A stretch of DNA of 43,367 nucleotides from JBGPFS01 sp041483455. GTDB taxonomy: Bacteria > Chloroflexota > Limnocylindria > Limnocylindrales > CSP1-4. The position numbers were made by a program, and so were the translations under genes. This document shows, one piece after another, positions 41,100-43,367 of the stretch; within the stretch, counting starts at the first letter, position 1, and every line of letters begins with the position of its first letter. The notes under the pieces were generated by a model. That model saw only the letters and a list, made by a program, of their open reading frames with translations, searched no databases and was not told the DNA's origin. The stretch spans positions 1 to 43,367 of the forward strand of contig JBGPFS010000001.1 in NCBI GenBank assembly GCA_041483455.1, given 5' to 3'.

Positions 41100-41516
41100 T
41101 CAGATCCCGATGAGGCCCACGGCGACGCTGGCGGCGATCACGCTCAGGATCGCCGCCGCGATCACGGCCATCCTCCGGTCGCCGGTCCGGAGGTAGCCGA
41201 CGAGCGAGGCGAGGACCCGGCTCGCCGGGGTGGCGACGACCGCCAGCAGGCCGAGCCAGACGAAGCCCTCCGGGCGGAGGGCGAGCACGTCGCCGGGCAG
41301 GCGCCCAGGATCGAATGCCGGGACGCTCGTCTCGAGCGCCGACCGGCCGTCGAGGAGCATCAGCAAGACCCCGATGCCCAGGATGGCGACGCTCAGGACG
41401 ATCGCCACCGCGAGCAGCCGCGCGATCGCGCGGTCGAGCGCGTCGGTCGGGCCGCGAGGCGCCTCCGATCCACGAAGCGCCTCCGATCCGCTGGGCCGCC
41501 CGCGAGTGCCGCTCAC
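41100..41516 (-). CDS. DUF1634 membrane protein
   Basis: The 138-residue product has three hydrophobic segments (about 33-55, 86-108 and 115-137) with RPEGFVWLGLLAVVATPASRVLA, the DUF1634 pattern. The family nearly always accompanies TauE/SafE permeases, as here. The N-terminal 25 residues contain a short repeat (GSEALR, GSEAPR). GTG at 41514-41516 overlaps the tauE stop. Function unknown, possibly a permease subunit. Confidence 0.85.
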   Translation of the reverse strand: MSGTRGRPSGSEALRGSEAPRGPTDALDRAIARLLAVAIVLSVAILGIGVLLMLLDGRSALETSVPAFDPGRLPGDVLALRPEGFVWLGLLAVVATPASRVLASLVGYLRTGDRRMAVIAAAILSVIAASVAVGLIGI

Positions 41517-42376
41517 CGGAGCGCTCGACCGACCATCTGCCAGGCAGTGAAGAGCATCACGACCACGAAGAGCCAGCGCAGGAGCCGCACGTCGACCCGG
41601 TGGGCGATCCTCGCCCCGACGGCCGCCCCCAGGTAGACCCCGACCGCCGTGGGGGCAGCGACGAACGGGTCGATCTGGCCGCGCAGGAGGTAGATGACCG
41701 CGCTCGCCGAGGCGGTCACCCCGATCATCAGGTTGCTCGTCGCGGTCGCCACCCGGAGCGGGACGCCCATGAGCAGGTGCATCACCGGGACCTTGACGAT
41801 CCCGCCGCCGATGCCCAGGAGCGCCGAGACGATCCCCGCGAACCCGCTCCCGAGGATGCCCCGCCCGAAGTTCCGAACGGTGTAGGGCGGGATGACCGCC
41901 GCCGCGGGCGCCCCTCCGCCACGCGCGATGCCGACGGCCCGAGGCCCTCCCGACGGCACCCCCGGCTGCTCGACGAGCGCCGGGCTGTCCGGGGCCGTCT
42001 CATCGGGGCCGGGCGCCGCCTCGCGCCGACGGCCCATCGAGACCGCGGTGTAGCCGAGGAGGAGCGCGAAGAGCCCGGCCAGGACGCGCTCGGCGATCAG
42101 GAACGCGACGAGCCCACCGACGAGCGCCCCGATCGCGGTGAACAGCTCGAGCGTCATCCCGAGCCGCAGGTTCGCCACATGGCGCTCCAGGTAGACGCTC
42201 GCGGAGGCCGAGCTGGTCACGATCACCGCCACCAGGCTCACCCCGACCGCCTCGCGGAGCGGCAGGCCGACGCCGAGGGTGAGCAACGGGACGAGGAGGA
42301 TCCCGCCGCCCAGGCCGAGGAGCGACCCGAAGACTCCCGCCGCGAGCCCGCCCGCGATGAGGACGCCGACGATCAT
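41513..42376 (-). CDS. TauE/SafE-family (sulfite exporter-like) permease
   Basis: The 287-residue product has about eight transmembrane segments in two halves, with the TauE/SafE pattern FGSLLGLGGGILLVPLL in the first and SALLGIGGGIVKVPVM in the second, plus VGVSLVAVIVTS and TATSNLMIGVTASASA. A cytoplasmic Pro-rich loop (about 118-160) joins them. Family members move sulfite, sulfoacetate or related anions; the substrate here is not determined. ATG at 42374-42376. Confidence 0.92.
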   Translation of the reverse strand: MIVGVLIAGGLAAGVFGSLLGLGGGILLVPLLTLGVGLPLREAVGVSLVAVIVTSSASASVYLERHVANLRLGMTLELFTAIGALVGGLVAFLIAERVLAGLFALLLGYTAVSMGRRREAAPGPDETAPDSPALVEQPGVPSGGPRAVGIARGGGAPAAAVIPPYTVRNFGRGILGSGFAGIVSALLGIGGGIVKVPVMHLLMGVPLRVATATSNLMIGVTASASAVIYLLRGQIDPFVAAPTAVGVYLGAAVGARIAHRVDVRLLRWLFVVVMLFTAWQMVGRALR

Positions 42377-42386
42377 CGGTCGGGGC

Positions 42387-42408
42387 GGCGTCCCGGTACC
42401 GGGACGCC
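42387..42408 (-). terminator. Perfect palindrome after rpsR
   Basis: GGCGTCCCGGT and ACCGGGACGCC form an uninterrupted 22-bp palindrome, an 8-bp stem with loop GGTACC if folded, between the rpsR stop and the tauE start. No T-run follows; it may terminate the rpsF-ssb-rpsR transcript or bind a dimeric regulator. Confidence 0.5.
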
Positions 42409-42428
42409 CCGGTCCGGAGCGGATCGGT

Positions 42429-42444
42429 CCCGGGTCATCCCGGG
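42429..42444 (-). terminator. Hairpin directly after the rpsR stop
   Basis: CCCGGG-TCAT-CCCGGG begins one base beyond the rpsR stop. Together with the palindrome at 42387 it gives two consecutive hairpins at the end of the ribosomal transcript. Confidence 0.45.
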
Positions 42445-42445
42445 T

Positions 42446-42718
42446 TCAGGGCCGGAGGTGCTGGGGCGCGTACGGCAGCAGGGCGACGTGACGTGCGCGC
42501 TTGAGCGCGACGGCCAGCTCGCGCTGATGGCCGGCGCAGGTGCCGGTCTTGCGGCGCGGTTCGATCTTCGCCCGCTCGGAGAGGTAGCGCCGGAGGCGGT
42601 TGACCTCCTTGTAATCGATCTGGACCGTCTTGTCCGCGCAGAAAGCGCAGACCTTCCGGCGGCGTCGATCGCGGTAGTAGTCGTCGCGCTTCTTCGACTT
42701 GCTTGCGGCGGGGGGCAT
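42446..42718 (-). CDS. rpsR: 30S ribosomal protein S18, zinc-type
   Basis: S18 pairs with S6 on the 30S platform. The 90-residue product has a basic start, CAFCADK, VQIDYKEVNRLRRYLSERAKIEPRRKTG, then TCAGHQRELAVALKRARHVALLPY. The CxxC and later CxxH suggest the zinc-binding form. ATG at 42716-42718; GGGAG is about 11 bases upstream. It is last in the rpsF-ssb-rpsR unit. Confidence 0.97.
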   Translation of the reverse strand: MPPAASKSKKRDDYYRDRRRRKVCAFCADKTVQIDYKEVNRLRRYLSERAKIEPRRKTGTCAGHQRELAVALKRARHVALLPYAPQHLRP

Positions 42719-42796
42719 CGTTCGTGGTTCTCCCGGTGGATGTCGGTCTGGTGGTCGATGGGTCGGAGGGGCGAGTCGGTCGGGCCGGGCGAGTGG

Positions 42797-43279
42797 CTAG
42801 AAGGGCAGGTCGTCGAAGTTGCCGTCGTCGAGCTTGTCGCCCGCCTTGCCGTCGTCGAGCTTGTCGCCCGTCTCGTCGCCGTCCTTCGTCGGACGGACCG
42901 GTCGGCTGGCCGGCCCGACGGGTCCCGGATCGCCGGCATCGCCCTCGCGCACGCGCCGCTCCAGGTTCGTCACCTGGTTCGCGACGAGCTCGGTCGTGTA
43001 GCGCTTCTGCCCGGACTGGTCCTCCCACTGGCGGGTCTGGAGCCGGCCCTCGATGTAGACCTTGTTGCCCTTGCGGAGGTTCTCGGCGGCGCGCTCGGCC
43101 TGCTGGCCCCAGACGACGATGCGGAACCACTCCGTCTCTTCCTGCCACTCCCCGTCCTGGCCCTTGTAGTTCCGGTTCACGGCCACCGTGAACTGGGTCA
43201 CGGCCTGGCCGTTCGGGGTGTAGCGCATCTCGGGATCGCGACCGAGGTTGCCGATGATCATCGCCTTGTTGAGCGACAT
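42797..43279 (-). CDS. ssb: Single-stranded DNA-binding protein
   Basis: SSB coats single-stranded DNA and recruits repair and replication proteins. The 160-residue product has the OB fold (NKAMIIGNLGRDPEMRYTPNG, FTVAVNR, TEWFRIVVWG, KVYIEGRLQTRQW), a disordered linker with a repeated GDKLDDG, and the acidic protein-binding tip DDLPF. ATG at 43277-43279 with GGAGG eight bases upstream. Confidence 0.98.
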   Translation of the reverse strand: MSLNKAMIIGNLGRDPEMRYTPNGQAVTQFTVAVNRNYKGQDGEWQEETEWFRIVVWGQQAERAAENLRKGNKVYIEGRLQTRQWEDQSGQKRYTTELVANQVTNLERRVREGDAGDPGPVGPASRPVRPTKDGDETGDKLDDGKAGDKLDDGNFDDLPF

Positions 43280-43298
43280 GGCCAGTGCCTCCAGATGC

Positions 43299-43367
43299 TC
43301 AGTCGATGGCGGCTGGAGCGGCTTCGGTCTCGGACTCGTCGATCCGCTCGCCGGGCCCCTCCTCCTC
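43299..43367 (-). CDS. rpsF: C-terminal end of ribosomal protein S6 (cut by window edge)
   Basis: Twenty-two codons ending in TGA (43299-43301) encode an acidic tail (EEEGPGERIDESETEAAPAA). No core S6 residue is in the window; the call rests on position, because rpsF precedes ssb and rpsR in most bacteria, and on the acidic tails common in S6 of this type of organism. Confidence 0.6.
   Translation of the reverse strand, partial: EEEGPGERIDESETEAAPAAID

Overview
The window is a dense, very G+C-rich (roughly 70% by eye) bacterial chromosome segment of 44 genes, nearly all on the minus strand, with no mobile element, CRISPR array, tRNA or rRNA gene that I can see. The gene order (rplS-trmD-rimM-KH-rpsP, ffh, ftsY-smc-rnc, acpP-nusB-asp23-plsX-rpmF, DUF177-SepIVA-like, coaD-rsmD-recG-fakA-asp23, rpmB, then def-fmt / rlmN-rpe, priA, ileS-lspA-rluD-gmk, and rpsF-ssb-rpsR) is that of a Gram-positive-type housekeeping core. 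LytR-CpsA-Psr and FakA-like genes, Cys-rich (C+) L28, L32 and S18, and a GKDA-type guanylate kinase P-loop suggest a monoderm Chloroflexota lineage (Limnocylindria/Ellin6529-like). That assignment is inference; no database was searched.

Layout. 1-2683: rnhB tail, then the rpsP-KH-rimM-trmD cluster and a separately promoted rplS. 2721-7243: a membrane-anchored DUF3352 protein, then both SRP GTPases (ffh, ftsY). 7254-14108: smc, rnc, acpP, nusB, an asp23 gene broken by an in-frame amber codon, plsX and rpmF. 14197-20979: DUF177, a SepIVA-like coiled-coil protein, coaD, rsmD, recG, fakA and a second asp23. 21106-21306: rpmB, the first plus-strand gene. 21409-27046: dtd, a PAP2 membrane enzyme, an rpe with a long C-terminal extension, rlmN, fmt, def. 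27084-35305: priA, gmk, rluD, lspA, ileS. 35394-37166: an LCP ligase gene divergent from ileS. 37204-42376: glycosyltransferase-ilvE and a CaCA exchanger-DUF1634-TauE membrane cluster. 42446-43367: rpsR, ssb and the end of rpsF.

Many neighbours overlap by 4 bp (ATGA or GTGA), so translational coupling inside polycistronic units is likely. No stretch without a gene exceeds 140 bp.

The strongest unusual signals concern gene expression. Three conserved genes (rimM, ftsY, SepIVA-like) have no ATG, GTG or TTG at the required position; each instead has a strong Shine-Dalgarno sequence correctly spaced before CTG, CTG and ATC. Four others (rnhB, rlmN, def, the LCP gene) lack a Shine-Dalgarno sequence but have a -10 hexamer 7-8 nt before the start codon, as expected for leaderless mRNAs. 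Both divergent gene pairs appear to share overlapping -10 elements. In addition, RNase III has Ser where a conserved Mg-binding Asp is expected, and Rpe carries an unrecognised domain of about 100 residues followed by a disordered tail.
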